A stretch of DNA of 44,521 nt from Oscillospiraceae bacterium (GTDB lineage: Bacteria; Bacillota; Clostridia; Oscillospirales; Oscillospiraceae): the NCBI GenBank assembly GCA_902775105.1, contig CACYLC010000006.1, positions 1-44,521 of the forward strand, given 5' to 3'. The translations under genes and the position numbers were made by a program. Shown here piece by piece: positions 1 to 7,595 of this stretch; within the stretch, counting starts at the first letter, position 1, and each line of letters starts with the position of its first letter. The notes under the pieces are model-generated. The model ran no database searches. It was not told where the DNA came from and was given only the letters and a program-made list of their open reading frames with translations.

Positions 1-507
1 ATCCAATGCGCCGGTGGGCTCGTCGCAGAGGAGGATGCCCGGATTCTTGACAATGGCTCTTCCAATGGCCGTCCGCTGCTGCTGGCCGCCGGAGAGCTGG
101 TTGGGCAGCTTTCTCTGATGCTCATAGAGTCCCAGCGTGTGAAGCAGCTCGTCCACTTCCAACGGATGCTCCCCCAGATAGACGCCCACCTCAATGTTCT
201 CCCGCACCGTCAGGTTGGGAATCAGGTTATACATCTGGAAGATATAGCCCAGGTGCTTCCGGCGGTATTGGGTCAGCTTGCGCTCGGACATATCCGCCAT
301 CCGCTCGCCGTCGATGACAATATTGCCCGCATCCGCCCCGTCAATGCCGCCGATGATGTTTAAAAGTGTACTCTTTCCCGAGCCGGACGGGCCCAGCAGC
401 ACGCAAAATTCCCCCTTTTCGATGCCCAGGTCAATGCCCTTGAGCACCTCTACCTTGTTCTCTCCCTCGCCAAAGGATTTACGAATCCCTTCTATTTCCA
501 GAAACAT
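1..507 (-). CDS. ABC transporter ATP-binding protein, MacB/LolD type (3' end outside window)
   Basis: This is the ATPase subunit of an exporter of the MacB/LolD/BceA class, which powers an FtsX-like permease. The 169 visible residues run from the ATG at 507 through Walker A (GPSGSGKST, about residues 39-47), the Q-loop (FQMYN), the signature LSGGQQQR and Walker B ([11 protein letters not shown]), and are cut at the window edge just after the D-loop. The start follows GGAGG on the minus strand. The gene has its own consensus promoter overlapped by a palindrome, so it probably heads an operon whose permease lies to the left. The substrate cannot be told; antimicrobial peptide or lipid export is typical of the family. 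Confidence 0.9.
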   Translation of the reverse strand, partial: MFLEIEGIRKSFGEGENKVEVLKGIDLGIEKGEFCVLLGPSGSGKSTLLNIIGGIDGADAGNIVIDGERMADMSERKLTQYRRKHLGYIFQMYNLIPNLTVRENIEVGVYLGEHPLEVDELLHTLGLYEHQRKLPNQLSGGQQQRTAIGRAIVKNPGILLCDEPTGALD

Positions 508-541
508 AGCTGTCTCCTCCGATCTCATCCAGATCCCTTGT

Positions 542-587
542 GTTAGCTTTTGCTAACTATTATAGATTCTTCTAACACTACTGTCAA
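542..587 (-). promoter_or_regulatory. Consensus sigma-A promoter with overlapping palindromic operator for the ABC exporter
   Basis: On the minus strand TTGACA (582-587) is separated by exactly 17 bases from TATAAT (559-564). Immediately downstream is a perfect palindrome, GTTAGC-TTTT-GCTAAC (542-557), and a further GTTAG copy lies in the spacer. A consensus promoter with a dyad over the transcription start is the usual picture of a repressed efflux operon (TetR or MarR type). No such regulator lies in the visible flank. Confidence 0.7.
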
Positions 588-638
588 TGCAAAAAACCAC
601 CATCCTTTTCGGACGGGCAGTTCTTTTTTTGCGCACAC

Positions 639-667
639 TTGACAAAGTGGAAGCCTGCGGATATAGT
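639..667 (+). promoter_or_regulatory. Sigma-A promoter of the HAD gene
   Basis: TTGACA (639-644), a 17-base spacer and TATAGT (662-667) lie just upstream of the ribosome site AGAGGTG and the TTG start at 689. Confidence 0.6.
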
Positions 668-688
668 TTCAGAAAGAGGTGATCCGAT

Positions 689-1360
689 TTGCAACCGTAC
701 AAAGCCATCTTTTTTGATTTCGACTATACCTTAGGCGACGCCACAGACTGTATCGTGGCGGGGTTCCGCTATGCCTTTGCTCGTCTGGGGCTGCCGGAGC
801 CGGAGTATGAGGCGGTGCGGTACACCATTGGCATGACGCTGGAGAACGCCTATACCCTCCTCTCCGCGGACGGGAAACCTGCCCATCAGGCGGAGTTTCG
901 CAGGCTCTATGTGGAGAAGGCCAATCCACTGCAGGTGAAAGGGACAAAACTCTTTCCCGGTGCGGTGGATTTACTGAATCAACTGAAGGCCTCGGGCGTC
1001 ACTGTTGCGATCGTCAGCACCAAGCGCAGCTCCGTCATTGAGGAGATTTTAGCCTATCAGGGGCTGTCTGACCGGGTCAGCTTTGTGGTGGGAGGCTCAG
1101 ATGTGGCTCATCCCAAGCCTGCCCCCGATGCCGCTCTGCTGGCGTTGGAGAAAGCGGGGCTGAAACGGTCAGAGGCTCTTTTTGTGGGCGACACCGTCAT
1201 TGACGCCGAAACCGCTCAGCGGTCAGGGCTGGACTTTGCCGCCGTCTGCAACGGTACGACGCCAAAGGAAGCCTTCAGCCGGTGGCCTCATGTCTTTGTG
1301 GCCAACAATCTCCCTGCACTGAATGACTGGCTGAATACCCAAAATTCGGAAAAGCCGTGA
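689..1360 (+). CDS. HAD-family hydrolase (phosphoglycolate phosphatase-like)
   Basis: A 223-residue haloacid-dehalogenase-type phosphatase. Motif I is DFDYTLGD near residue 10, with the nucleophile and acid/base aspartates in D-x-D form. Motif II is the serine/threonine of IVSTK, motif III the lysine of HPKPAP, and motif IV is GDTVID. A helical cap lies between motifs I and II, as in Gph/PpaX enzymes acting on small phosphate esters. The TTG start is chosen because AGAGGTG lies at the right distance and a promoter ends about 20 bases upstream. The substrate cannot be assigned: phosphoglycolate, pyrophosphate or a sugar phosphate are all possible. It appears monocistronic, 50 bases before the LytM gene. 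Confidence 0.85.
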   Translation: MQPYKAIFFDFDYTLGDATDCIVAGFRYAFARLGLPEPEYEAVRYTIGMTLENAYTLLSADGKPAHQAEFRRLYVEKANPLQVKGTKLFPGAVDLLNQLKASGVTVAIVSTKRSSVIEEILAYQGLSDRVSFVVGGSDVAHPKPAPDAALLALEKAGLKRSEALFVGDTVIDAETAQRSGLDFAAVCNGTTPKEAFSRWPHVFVANNLPALNDWLNTQNSEKP

Positions 1361-1410
1361 ATAACCACCTCCGAAGCCGTCCATACTGTGCTTTGGAGGT
1401 GTTTTTTACC

Positions 1411-2226
1411 ATGAAGAAAAAATCGTTCTTGCGCCGGGTCGGCGACTTCCTGATGGGGAGAGGCTTTTACATGGTGCTTTTGCTGTGTGTAATGGCCATC
1501 GGCGGTTCCGGCTACTATCTCTACCATCTGGCAAGCTCCAGTCTGGACGCCGTACAGCAGCCGGTCTCCGGCACGGCGGAGGTTCAGGTGGAGACCCAGC
1601 CTGTCTCCCCCGAGGTGACGGTGGACATCACCGACGCTATGCGGGAGGCGGAACAGCAGGCTCAGTCCGCCGAAACACAGAAGCCCGATGAGGGATCCGC
1701 CGCCGAGGAGGCGTCCGCCACGGTGGAAGAGCCTGCTGCCCCCTCTGAGGCAGCAGAAGAGGAACCAGCCGAGGAGACGGCGGCGGAGGTGCCGGTGCAG
1801 GAAACAGCGGGCGCAGCCGCATTCACTGCACCCGTGGAAGGTGAGGCCGTGGCTGCGTTTTCCGACACCGAACTGACCTACAATGCGGCGCTGGGCGACT
1901 GGCGCACCCACAATGGTGTGGATCTGGCTGCCAATCTGGGCGACGAGGTGCACGCCGCCAAGGACGGCGAGGTACTCACCATCAGCAACGACGTTCTGCT
2001 GGGCACCACGGTGACGCTGAACCACGGGGATGGCCTGATGACGGTCTACGGCAATCTGAATCCTGAGGTAGCCGTCGCTCAGGGTGACCGGGTCGAGGCC
2101 GGACAGGTCATCGGCACAGTGGGCGAATCCGCCAATGGAGAACAAAATGAAGGGGCATGGCTCCACTTTGCCGTTCAAAAGGACGGAAAGCTGGTGGATC
2201 CCATGGAGTATCTGACGGAATCGTAA
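1411..2226 (+). CDS. M23/LytM-domain membrane protein, SpoIIQ-like
   Basis: A 271-residue protein with a basic cytoplasmic tail, one membrane segment (about residues 19-41), a long Glu/Ala/Pro-rich linker and a C-terminal LytM domain (about 140-268). The ATG at 1411 follows TTGGAGGTG; a longer in-frame reading from 1357 lacks a ribosome site and overlaps the HAD gene. The domain keeps H-x(3)-D (HNGVD), but the second zinc motif reads WLHF instead of HLHF, so one metal-ligand histidine is missing. SpoIIQ, the forespore half of the engulfment channel, has this architecture and is often catalytically degenerate. A structural role in sporulation is an inference; a divergent endopeptidase or activator is the alternative. 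Confidence 0.75.
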   Translation: MKKKSFLRRVGDFLMGRGFYMVLLLCVMAIGGSGYYLYHLASSSLDAVQQPVSGTAEVQVETQPVSPEVTVDITDAMREAEQQAQSAETQKPDEGSAAEEASATVEEPAAPSEAAEEEPAEETAAEVPVQETAGAAAFTAPVEGEAVAAFSDTELTYNAALGDWRTHNGVDLAANLGDEVHAAKDGEVLTISNDVLLGTTVTLNHGDGLMTVYGNLNPEVAVAQGDRVEAGQVIGTVGESANGEQNEGAWLHFAVQKDGKLVDPMEYLTES

Positions 2227-2230
2227 AAAA

Positions 2231-2265
2231 ATGCCCGGGTCGCAAGACCCGGGCATCTGCTGTTT
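2231..2265. terminator. Bidirectional intrinsic terminator
   Basis: An 11-bp perfect stem (2231-2241 with 2246-2256, GCAA loop) has an A-run on its left and a T-run on its right. It serves the convergent LytM and XRE genes. Confidence 0.85.
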
Positions 2266-2871
2266 TTAGTGTGTGAGCCGCTTTTTGCAGTAAGAGACCT
2301 TCCCGCAATGCGGACACTTGAGCTTTCTTGTCGTGATGGTATGCGGGCCGGCGATATACGCACCTGAAGAAGGCACAAATCTTGTTCCGCATTGTCTGCA
2401 TTCATACGTCCCGGCGCTCATATCCAACACGCAGGCGACACCGATACCTCCCGCAACCACGATCACAGCGATGGCAATCAGCAAGGCACGCAGCCATGCG
2501 CTCATTTCAAACAGGCCGGAAACCAATAGAATCGTTACCCCGGAGAGAATGGTGAGTACACACACGACCAGCGACAGAATGATCTTCTTTTTGCTCTCTT
2601 CTCTTTCTTTCACAAACTCCATCATATTTTCCTCCGCTTTCTTTTGATAGTCAGCGCCGTCCAGCCGCTCGCCCGAGAGCAGTTCGTTCACATTGATGTG
2701 CAGCGCATCGCACAGAGGGAGCATCAATGCCACCTCAGGCATCCCGTTTCCGCACTCCCATTTGGATACCGTCTTGTCGCTGATGCCCAGCTCGTCGGCC
2801 AACTGACGCTGGGTCATGGATCGCGCCTTTCGCATGGATGCGATGAATTTCCCGATTTTGATTTGATCCAT
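2266..2871 (-). CDS. Membrane-anchored XRE-family regulator with C-terminal zinc ribbon
   Basis: A 201-residue protein. Residues 5-60 form an XRE/Cro helix-turn-helix (TQRQLADELGISDKTVSKWE). Two hydrophobic segments lie near residues 95-117 and 123-148, followed by a zinc ribbon built from C-x2-C (CRQC) and C-x2-C (CPHC). The ATG is preceded by AAAGGAGG. Tethering an XRE domain to the membrane with a metal-binding tail suggests envelope or redox/metal sensing, but the signal and targets are unknown. No obvious partner operon is adjacent. The DNA-binding domain is certain; the sensing role is inference. Confidence 0.8.
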   Translation of the reverse strand: MDQIKIGKFIASMRKARSMTQRQLADELGISDKTVSKWECGNGMPEVALMLPLCDALHINVNELLSGERLDGADYQKKAEENMMEFVKEREESKKKIILSLVVCVLTILSGVTILLVSGLFEMSAWLRALLIAIAVIVVAGGIGVACVLDMSAGTYECRQCGTRFVPSSGAYIAGPHTITTRKLKCPHCGKVSYCKKRLTH

Positions 2872-2978
2872 GCTTCCCGCCTCCTTTCGACGTTTATGCT
2901 ACCTGAATTGCGGAGAAAATTCCACCCACGCTCCGTAGAATCGCCTGTTTTGGGCCGCTCTGCGGGGCGCATACACGG

Positions 2979-3025
2979 GAAAGGCGCATCCGGCCGCAGG
3001 TTCCTGCCGCTGTGATGCGCCTTTC
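2979..3025. other. Long imperfect hairpin in the XRE-DUF308 gap
   Basis: GAAAGGCGCATC (2979-2990) pairs with GATGCGCCTTTC (3014-3025), with a second inner stem GCAGG/CCTGC. There is no strong T-run on either side. It may be a leader structure of the XRE gene or part of a small repeat together with the inverted repeat at 3052-3101. Confidence 0.5.
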
Positions 3026-3051
3026 TGATATTTTGTCTTTGCGTTTCGACT

Positions 3052-3101
3052 TAGGGAAGCGCTGATTGAATCTCTCGGATGGTTCAATCGGCGGTTCCCT
3101 A
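3052..3101. repeat. 19-bp inverted repeat (MITE/REP-like) reaching into the DUF308 stop codon
   Basis: The arms 3052-3070 and 3083-3101 match at 17 of 19 positions (outer ends TAGGGAA/TTCCCTA, inner GATTGAA/TTCAATC) around a 12-base loop. The last three bases, CTA at 3099-3101, are the TAG stop of the DUF308 gene on the minus strand. No transposase is present. It could be a miniature transposable element or a factor-independent terminator. Confidence 0.55.
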
Positions 3102-3629
3102 GAAGTTGTCCAGCTGACGCACCACCAACAGATCGCTGAGACCGTCAATAATCAGGCATACGCCGGCAAAAATCAGCATCTTGTTGATCAGGCTAAATGG
3201 CCGGATCAGGATCACCAGTGCCAATACCAGCGTGATACCGCCGGTGACAATGGCCACCCACCAGTTCTGGGCGTTGGCCCGAAAGGCGTCAAAGGCGTAC
3301 TGCAGATCGCGCAGCGCATGGACCAGCACCAGGATGCCAATGGCGGTGGCCAGCAGCTTGATGGTGCCGTAGGGATGCCGAACCACCCACAGGCCGGCAA
3401 TCAGCTCGACAATGCCAATGGCGATCAGGCCAAGATCCAAACTGACGTCACGGTTGACCACAAAGAACCAAACGGACAGTGCGCCAATGACAACCAAGGC
3501 CCAGCCCATGAAGGACAGCAGCGCTTTCAGCGTCCAGCTCTGCAAAAGGATGAGAACCAGACCCAGCACAATGGTGATGACTGCGCCGAGGGCAGTCTGC
3601 TTTTTCAGCTCACGGAAAAAATCAAACAC
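3099..3629 (-). CDS. DUF308 (HdeD-like) membrane protein
   Basis: A small integral membrane protein with about six closely packed hydrophobic helices and short polar turns, the pattern of the DUF308/HdeD family, whose members are linked to stress but have no settled molecular function in Gram-positives. I place the start at GTG 3629 (176 residues), because AAAGGAG precedes it by nine bases and a likely -10 (TATACT, minus strand, 3664-3669) would start transcription inside the longer reading from ATG 3662. The longer form would add MDETKRKERIP. The stop codon lies in the inverted repeat downstream. No functional partner is nearby. Confidence 0.75.
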   Translation of the reverse strand: MFDFFRELKKQTALGAVITIVLGLVLILLQSWTLKALLSFMGWALVVIGALSVWFFVVNRDVSLDLGLIAIGIVELIAGLWVVRHPYGTIKLLATAIGILVLVHALRDLQYAFDAFRANAQNWWVAIVTGGITLVLALVILIRPFSLINKMLIFAGVCLIIDGLSDLLVVRQLDNF

Positions 3630-3722
3630 AGGGATACGCTCCTTTCTCTTTGTTTCGTCCATCAGTATAACACATTTGGACGTGGTTGCGTGAATAAAAT
3701 ATAAAGAAATGCTAAAAATTTC

Positions 3723-5096
3723 CTATAAAGATGCCTCTTCTCCCTCATTTTCCGTGGGAAGCCGACGGAAAAACCAACGGGCAAAGAAGATCGAGACGGC
3801 AAAGGACGCCACATAGGCCAGCGGCTGAGCCTCCTGAATGCCTGCAAGTCCCCGGAGCTTAGCGAGAATGAGCAGCGCCGGGATAAGAAAGAGTCCGCTT
3901 CGCAGGGCGGAGAGCAGGGATGCGCTGAGCTTCTGTCCCGTACTCTGGAGCAGCATCTCCAGCACCATACTGAAGGGCAGGAAGTAGATGGCAAGGCATT
4001 GAAGGCGCAGCGCCCTTGTGCCGATTTCGATCACTTCAGGGTCATCCCGGAAGATCCGGATACAGCTGCCGGAGCAAATCAGGACAAAGGTAGCCAGCAC
4101 GATAAGCACTCCCTGCCCCAGCAGGAAGGTGAAGCGAAACGCCTCCCGTACCCGACGGTATTTTCGGGCGCCGTAGTTAAAGGCGCCGACCGGCTGAAAG
4201 CCCTGTCCAATGCCGACGACCATGGAAAAGACGAACATGACAATGCGGCTGACCACACTCATGGCGGCAATGGCGGCGTCGCCGTAGATCCCCGCCTGTC
4301 CGTTGAGGATAACGGTGGAGAGGCTGGCCAGTCCCTGCCGCAGCAGGCTGGGCATGCCGGTGGCCGCAATGTCCAGAATTTTCCGCCATTTCCGGGAAAA
4401 GGAGCGGACAGAGATCCTGCACTGGGTCTTCCCCATGAGGAACACGCTGAGGAGGATGCAGAAACCGACGGTCTGCGACAGGGCGGTGGAGAGTCCCGCT
4501 CCGGCGACTCCCATGTTCATCCGAAGCATGAAAAGGGCGTCTCCAAAGATGTTCAATACGCTGCCCGTCATCAGGCCAATCATGCCCAGCGCCGCCTTTC
4601 CCTCGTAGCGGAGCAGATTGTTCAGCACCAGACTGGAGGTCATAAAGGGAGCTGCCAGCAGGATATAGTGAATATAGTCCTCGGCGTAGGGGGCGATGGT
4701 CTCAGTGCTGCCCAGCAGCAGGACCAGCGGCCGCAGGAAGAGCAGGCTGATGACGGAAATGACCACTCCTGCGCCGAAGGCAAGGAAGAAGCCAGTGGAT
4801 GCAGTGACGCCGGCATCCTCTGTCTCCCGCTGTCCCAGCTGCCGGGAGGCGATGCTGCCCGAGCCCTGTCCGAAAAGAAAACCCACCGCCTGCAAAATGG
4901 CCATAAATCCAAAGACCACGCCAACCGCTCCGCTGGCGCTGTTGCCCAATTTCCCGACAAAGGCGGTATCCACCATATTATAGATGTTGGTGACCAGCAT
5001 ACTGATGACGGTGGGGATACTGAGCCGGACGACCAGCCGTTGGACGGGGGTCTGGGTCATGCGGGTGTACTGCTGTTCGGAGGTATTGCAGCTCAA
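3723..5096 (-). CDS. MATE-family multidrug efflux transporter
   Basis: A 457-residue, twelve-helix transporter of the MATE/MepA class, which exports cationic drugs or metabolites using a Na+ or H+ gradient. The N-terminal half carries the diagnostic region SIPTVISMLVTNIYNMVDTAF and GFLFGQGSGS; the second half repeats the fold (IVMFVFSMVVGIGQGFQPV). Length is normal for the family. The gene is monocistronic with its own promoter at 5166-5194. Its real substrate cannot be read from sequence. Confidence 0.9.
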   Translation of the reverse strand: MSCNTSEQQYTRMTQTPVQRLVVRLSIPTVISMLVTNIYNMVDTAFVGKLGNSASGAVGVVFGFMAILQAVGFLFGQGSGSIASRQLGQRETEDAGVTASTGFFLAFGAGVVISVISLLFLRPLVLLLGSTETIAPYAEDYIHYILLAAPFMTSSLVLNNLLRYEGKAALGMIGLMTGSVLNIFGDALFMLRMNMGVAGAGLSTALSQTVGFCILLSVFLMGKTQCRISVRSFSRKWRKILDIAATGMPSLLRQGLASLSTVILNGQAGIYGDAAIAAMSVVSRIVMFVFSMVVGIGQGFQPVGAFNYGARKYRRVREAFRFTFLLGQGVLIVLATFVLICSGSCIRIFRDDPEVIEIGTRALRLQCLAIYFLPFSMVLEMLLQSTGQKLSASLLSALRSGLFLIPALLILAKLRGLAGIQEAQPLAYVASFAVSIFFARWFFRRLPTENEGEEASL

Positions 5097-5165
5097 ATGG
5101 GGTCACGACCTGTCTTTTTCTGCACTGTATACGGGTTAATGCAGTCAAATGATCTTTTTATGGGC

Positions 5166-5194
5166 ATTATACTATACAAAACGTCAAAACTCAA
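5166..5194 (-). promoter_or_regulatory. Promoter of the MATE gene
   Basis: On the minus strand TTGAGT (5189-5194), 17 bases, then TATAAT (5166-5171). This leaves a leader of about 60 bases before the ATG at 5096. Confidence 0.6.
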
Positions 5195-5307
5195 GGCATG
5201 CGGCTTTTCTCAGTGCCGGATGCAATACTCCCCTTCCTCCGCCGTATTTTTCGTCAATTTGCATTATTTCAGGAAAAAACACACAAAAAGTCCACACATT
5301 TTGGAAA

Positions 5308-5335
5308 TTGACAAGTTTTGGCACTGTATTATAAT
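5308..5335 (+). promoter_or_regulatory. Promoter of the PTS IIC-like gene
   Basis: TTGACA (5308-5313), 16 bases, TATAAT (5330-5335), in an AT-rich divergent intergenic region shared with the MATE promoter. Confidence 0.65.
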
Positions 5336-5393
5336 AATTAAGATGCATATTTTACGGTGATGTATTAAAGTGAAGAAAAAAGGAGCGCACGAA

Positions 5394-6476
5394 ATGAATG
5401 GATTCAAAGCATTTCTGAAGAGAAAGAACATCGAAATTTCCGCCAAACGGTACGGCATCGACGCCCTGTCCGCCATGGCAAACGGCCTGTTTGCCTCGCT
5501 GCTCATCGGCACGATCATCAACACCATCGGCACCCAGTTTCATATTCCCTTCCTGACCAACCCCGTGGCAACGGTAGCGGGTACGGAATACACGGTAGGC
5601 GGGCTTGCCTCCGCCATGAGCGGCCCCGCTATGGCGGTTGCCATCGGCTACGCATTGCAGTGCCCGCCGCTGGTGCTGTTTTCTCTGGTGACGGTGGGCT
5701 TTGCCTCCAACGCACTGGGCGGAGCCGGTGGCCCTCTGGCAGTGCTGTTTGTGGCGATCATCGCCTCCGAGATAGGCAAGGCCGTTTCCAAGGAGACCAA
5801 GGTGGACATTCTGGTCACACCGCTGGTCACCATCGGTGTGGGTATCGCCCTGTCCGCATGGCTGGCTCCCGCACTGGGCGCCGCCGCAAGCTGGTTTGGC
5901 GACCTCGTCATGTGGGCCACTGAGCTGCAGCCCTTCTTTATGGGCATTCTCGTCTCTGTGGTGGTGGGCGTTGCGCTGACGCTGCCCATCTCCTCCGCCG
6001 CCATCTGTGCCGCTCTGGGGCTCACCGGCCTCGCCGGAGGTGCCGCCATAGCGGGCTGCTGCGCTCAGATGGTGGGCTTCGCCGTCATGAGCTTCCGGGA
6101 GAACCGCTGGGGCGGGCTGGTGAGCCAGGGCCTCGGCACCTCCATGCTCCAGATGCCCAATATCATCCGCAATCCCCGCATCTGGATCCCGCCCACGGTG
6201 ACCGCCGCCATTACCGGCCCCATTGCCACGTGCCTGTTCCATCTGGAGATGAACGGCGCCGCTGTCTCCTCCGGCATGGGGACCTGCGGTCTGGTGGGTC
6301 CCATCGGCGTCTACACCGGCTGGGTCAACGATGGAATCGCCATCACCCCCGTGCACTGGGTGGGACTGATCCTGATCTGCTTTCTCCTCCCCGCTGTCAT
6401 CTGCTGGGCGCTGGGTCTGGTTTGCCGCAAGCTGGGCTGGATCAAGGAGGGAGACCTCAAGCTGGAAGAAGCCTGA
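5394..6476 (+). CDS. PTS IIC-like permease (PTS_EIIC_2 family), orphan
   Basis: A 360-residue polytopic membrane protein with about ten hydrophobic segments. The conserved N-terminus (KRYGIDALSAMANGLFASLL), glycine-rich loops and the GPIATCLFHLEMNGAAVSSG region fit the PTS_EIIC_2 group of putative sugar permeases. ATG 5394 is chosen because AGGAG lies eight bases upstream; a GTG at 5370 would place that site inside the coding region. No IIA, IIB or sugar enzyme gene is adjacent, so it either borrows other PTS proteins or works as a PTS-independent channel. The gene is flanked by its own promoter and a terminator. The substrate is unknown. Confidence 0.8.
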   Translation: MNGFKAFLKRKNIEISAKRYGIDALSAMANGLFASLLIGTIINTIGTQFHIPFLTNPVATVAGTEYTVGGLASAMSGPAMAVAIGYALQCPPLVLFSLVTVGFASNALGGAGGPLAVLFVAIIASEIGKAVSKETKVDILVTPLVTIGVGIALSAWLAPALGAAASWFGDLVMWATELQPFFMGILVSVVVGVALTLPISSAAICAALGLTGLAGGAAIAGCCAQMVGFAVMSFRENRWGGLVSQGLGTSMLQMPNIIRNPRIWIPPTVTAAITGPIATCLFHLEMNGAAVSSGMGTCGLVGPIGVYTGWVNDGIAITPVHWVGLILICFLLPAVICWALGLVCRKLGWIKEGDLKLEEA

Positions 6477-6495
6477 TTTTATCGCATCTTTTATA

Positions 6496-6530
6496 CCGCA
6501 GAGGACTGAGGTTCCTCTGCGGTTTTCTCT
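6496..6530 (+). terminator. Intrinsic terminator of the PTS IIC-like gene
   Basis: CCGCAGAGGA (6496-6505) pairs perfectly with TCCTCTGCGG (6513-6522), followed by TTTTCTCT. Confidence 0.85.
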
Positions 6531-6643
6531 ATCTGCGCAAGTTATGCCGCCCTTCATGCAAAGCGTTCGGGGATCCTTGCGGGTTGAAAATTCTTCTGCT
6601 GCCCTCTCTCTTGACCCTTACCATGAGTGATCTTGACCCAAAG

Positions 6644-6699
6644 GGGCGGCGCAAGCCGCCCGTTCTTTTATTGACACCCCTGCCCCTTCGTGCTAGTAT
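6644..6699 (+). promoter_or_regulatory. GC-rich hairpin followed by the larE promoter
   Basis: GGGCGGC-GCAA-GCCGCCC (6644-6661) followed by GTTCTTTTA is terminator-like. TTGACA (6671-6676), 17 bases and TAGTAT (6694-6699) follow. Transcription from here would begin near 6706, which rules out the upstream GTG at 6690 as the larE start. Between 6531 and 6643 I see no gene, only two CTTGACCC copies (from 6610 and 6632). Confidence 0.6.
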
Positions 6700-6740
6700 A
6701 TACCTACGAAACCAGTATGTTGATAAGCGGGGGAAGCGGA

Positions 6741-7571
6741 TTGAGTACACTGGCTGAAAAATATCAGGCATTACAGGATGATTTACGGGAAATGGGCAGC
6801 GTGGCCGTGGCCTTCTCCGGTGGCGTGGACTCCACCTTTTTGCTGCGGGTCGCCCACGATGTGCTGAGAGACAGGGTAATTGCCGTCACCGCCACCTCCT
6901 GCTCCTTCCCGGAGCGGGAGCAGAAAGAGGCGCAAGCCTTCTGTGAGCAGAACCGCATCACCCATGTGCTGTGCCAGTCCGAGGAGCTGGACATTGAGGG
7001 GTTCCGCCACAATCCCACCAACCGCTGCTACCTCTGCAAGCGGGAGCTGTTTGAAAAGATTCTGGCCATCGCCGGGGACCGGGACATTGCTTTTGTTGCC
7101 GAAGGCTCCAATCTGGACGACAACGGGGACTACCGCCCCGGGCTGATTGCAGTCAAAGAGCTGGGGATTCGCAGTCCGCTGCGCAAGGCAGGTCTCACAA
7201 AGGCGGATGTCCGGGCGCTCTCCAGGGAGCTGGGACTTCCCACCTGGGACAAGCAGTCTTTCGCCTGCCTCTCCTCCCGGTTTGTCTATGGCGAGACCAT
7301 CAGCGAGGAGAAGCTCTCCATGGTAGACCGGGCCGAGCAGCTTCTGTTGGACTTGGGCTTTCGGCAGGTGCGGGTTCGGATCCACGGCAAGATCGCCCGG
7401 ATTGAGATCACTCCCGACCAATTTCCCCTGCTGCTGCAGGAGGATGTGCGGGGGCAGGTCTACGACCAGTTCAAGTCCTTCGGTTTTTCCTATGTGACGT
7501 TGGATCTCAAGGGCTACCGTACCGGCAGCATGAATGAGACACTGGACGCCTCCACCCTGAAGCAGGGGTAA
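6741..7571 (+). CDS. larE: LarE-type ATP-dependent sulfur transferase (three-cysteine type)
   Basis: LarE is a PP-loop enzyme that adenylates the pyridinium dicarboxylate precursor and inserts sulfur during synthesis of the nickel-pincer cofactor of lactate racemase-like enzymes. The PP-loop SGGVDST lies at residues 26-32. Cysteines occur at 96 and 99 (CYLC) and 176 (SFACLSSR). Cys176 matches the number of the sacrificial cysteine of Lactiplantibacillus plantarum LarE, while the extra C-x2-C is typical of the [4Fe-4S] subtype thought to act catalytically. The TTG start at 6741 follows GGGGGAAG, lies downstream of the promoter and gives the family's usual N-terminus. No larA, larB or larC is nearby. 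The final 24 bases precede tcdA. Confidence 0.85.
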   Translation: MSTLAEKYQALQDDLREMGSVAVAFSGGVDSTFLLRVAHDVLRDRVIAVTATSCSFPEREQKEAQAFCEQNRITHVLCQSEELDIEGFRHNPTNRCYLCKRELFEKILAIAGDRDIAFVAEGSNLDDNGDYRPGLIAVKELGIRSPLRKAGLTKADVRALSRELGLPTWDKQSFACLSSRFVYGETISEEKLSMVDRAEQLLLDLGFRQVRVRIHGKIARIEITPDQFPLLLQEDVRGQVYDQFKSFGFSYVTLDLKGYRTGSMNETLDASTLKQG

Positions 7572-7595
7572 TTTATATCATTTGGAGCGAGAGAA

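Noticed and set aside
1288-2256. Minus-strand 322-codon frame opposite the LytM gene
   Set aside because: It crosses a strong bidirectional terminator and mirrors the Glu/Ala linker of the LytM protein.
3999-5360. Plus-strand 453-codon frame opposite the MATE gene
   Set aside because: Shadow of the transporter gene; polar repetitive composition and no ribosome site.
5352-6557. Minus-strand 401-codon frame opposite the PTS IIC-like gene
   Set aside because: Composition is His/Gly/Asp/Ala-rich without domains. The plus strand shows a conserved polytopic permease with promoter and terminator.
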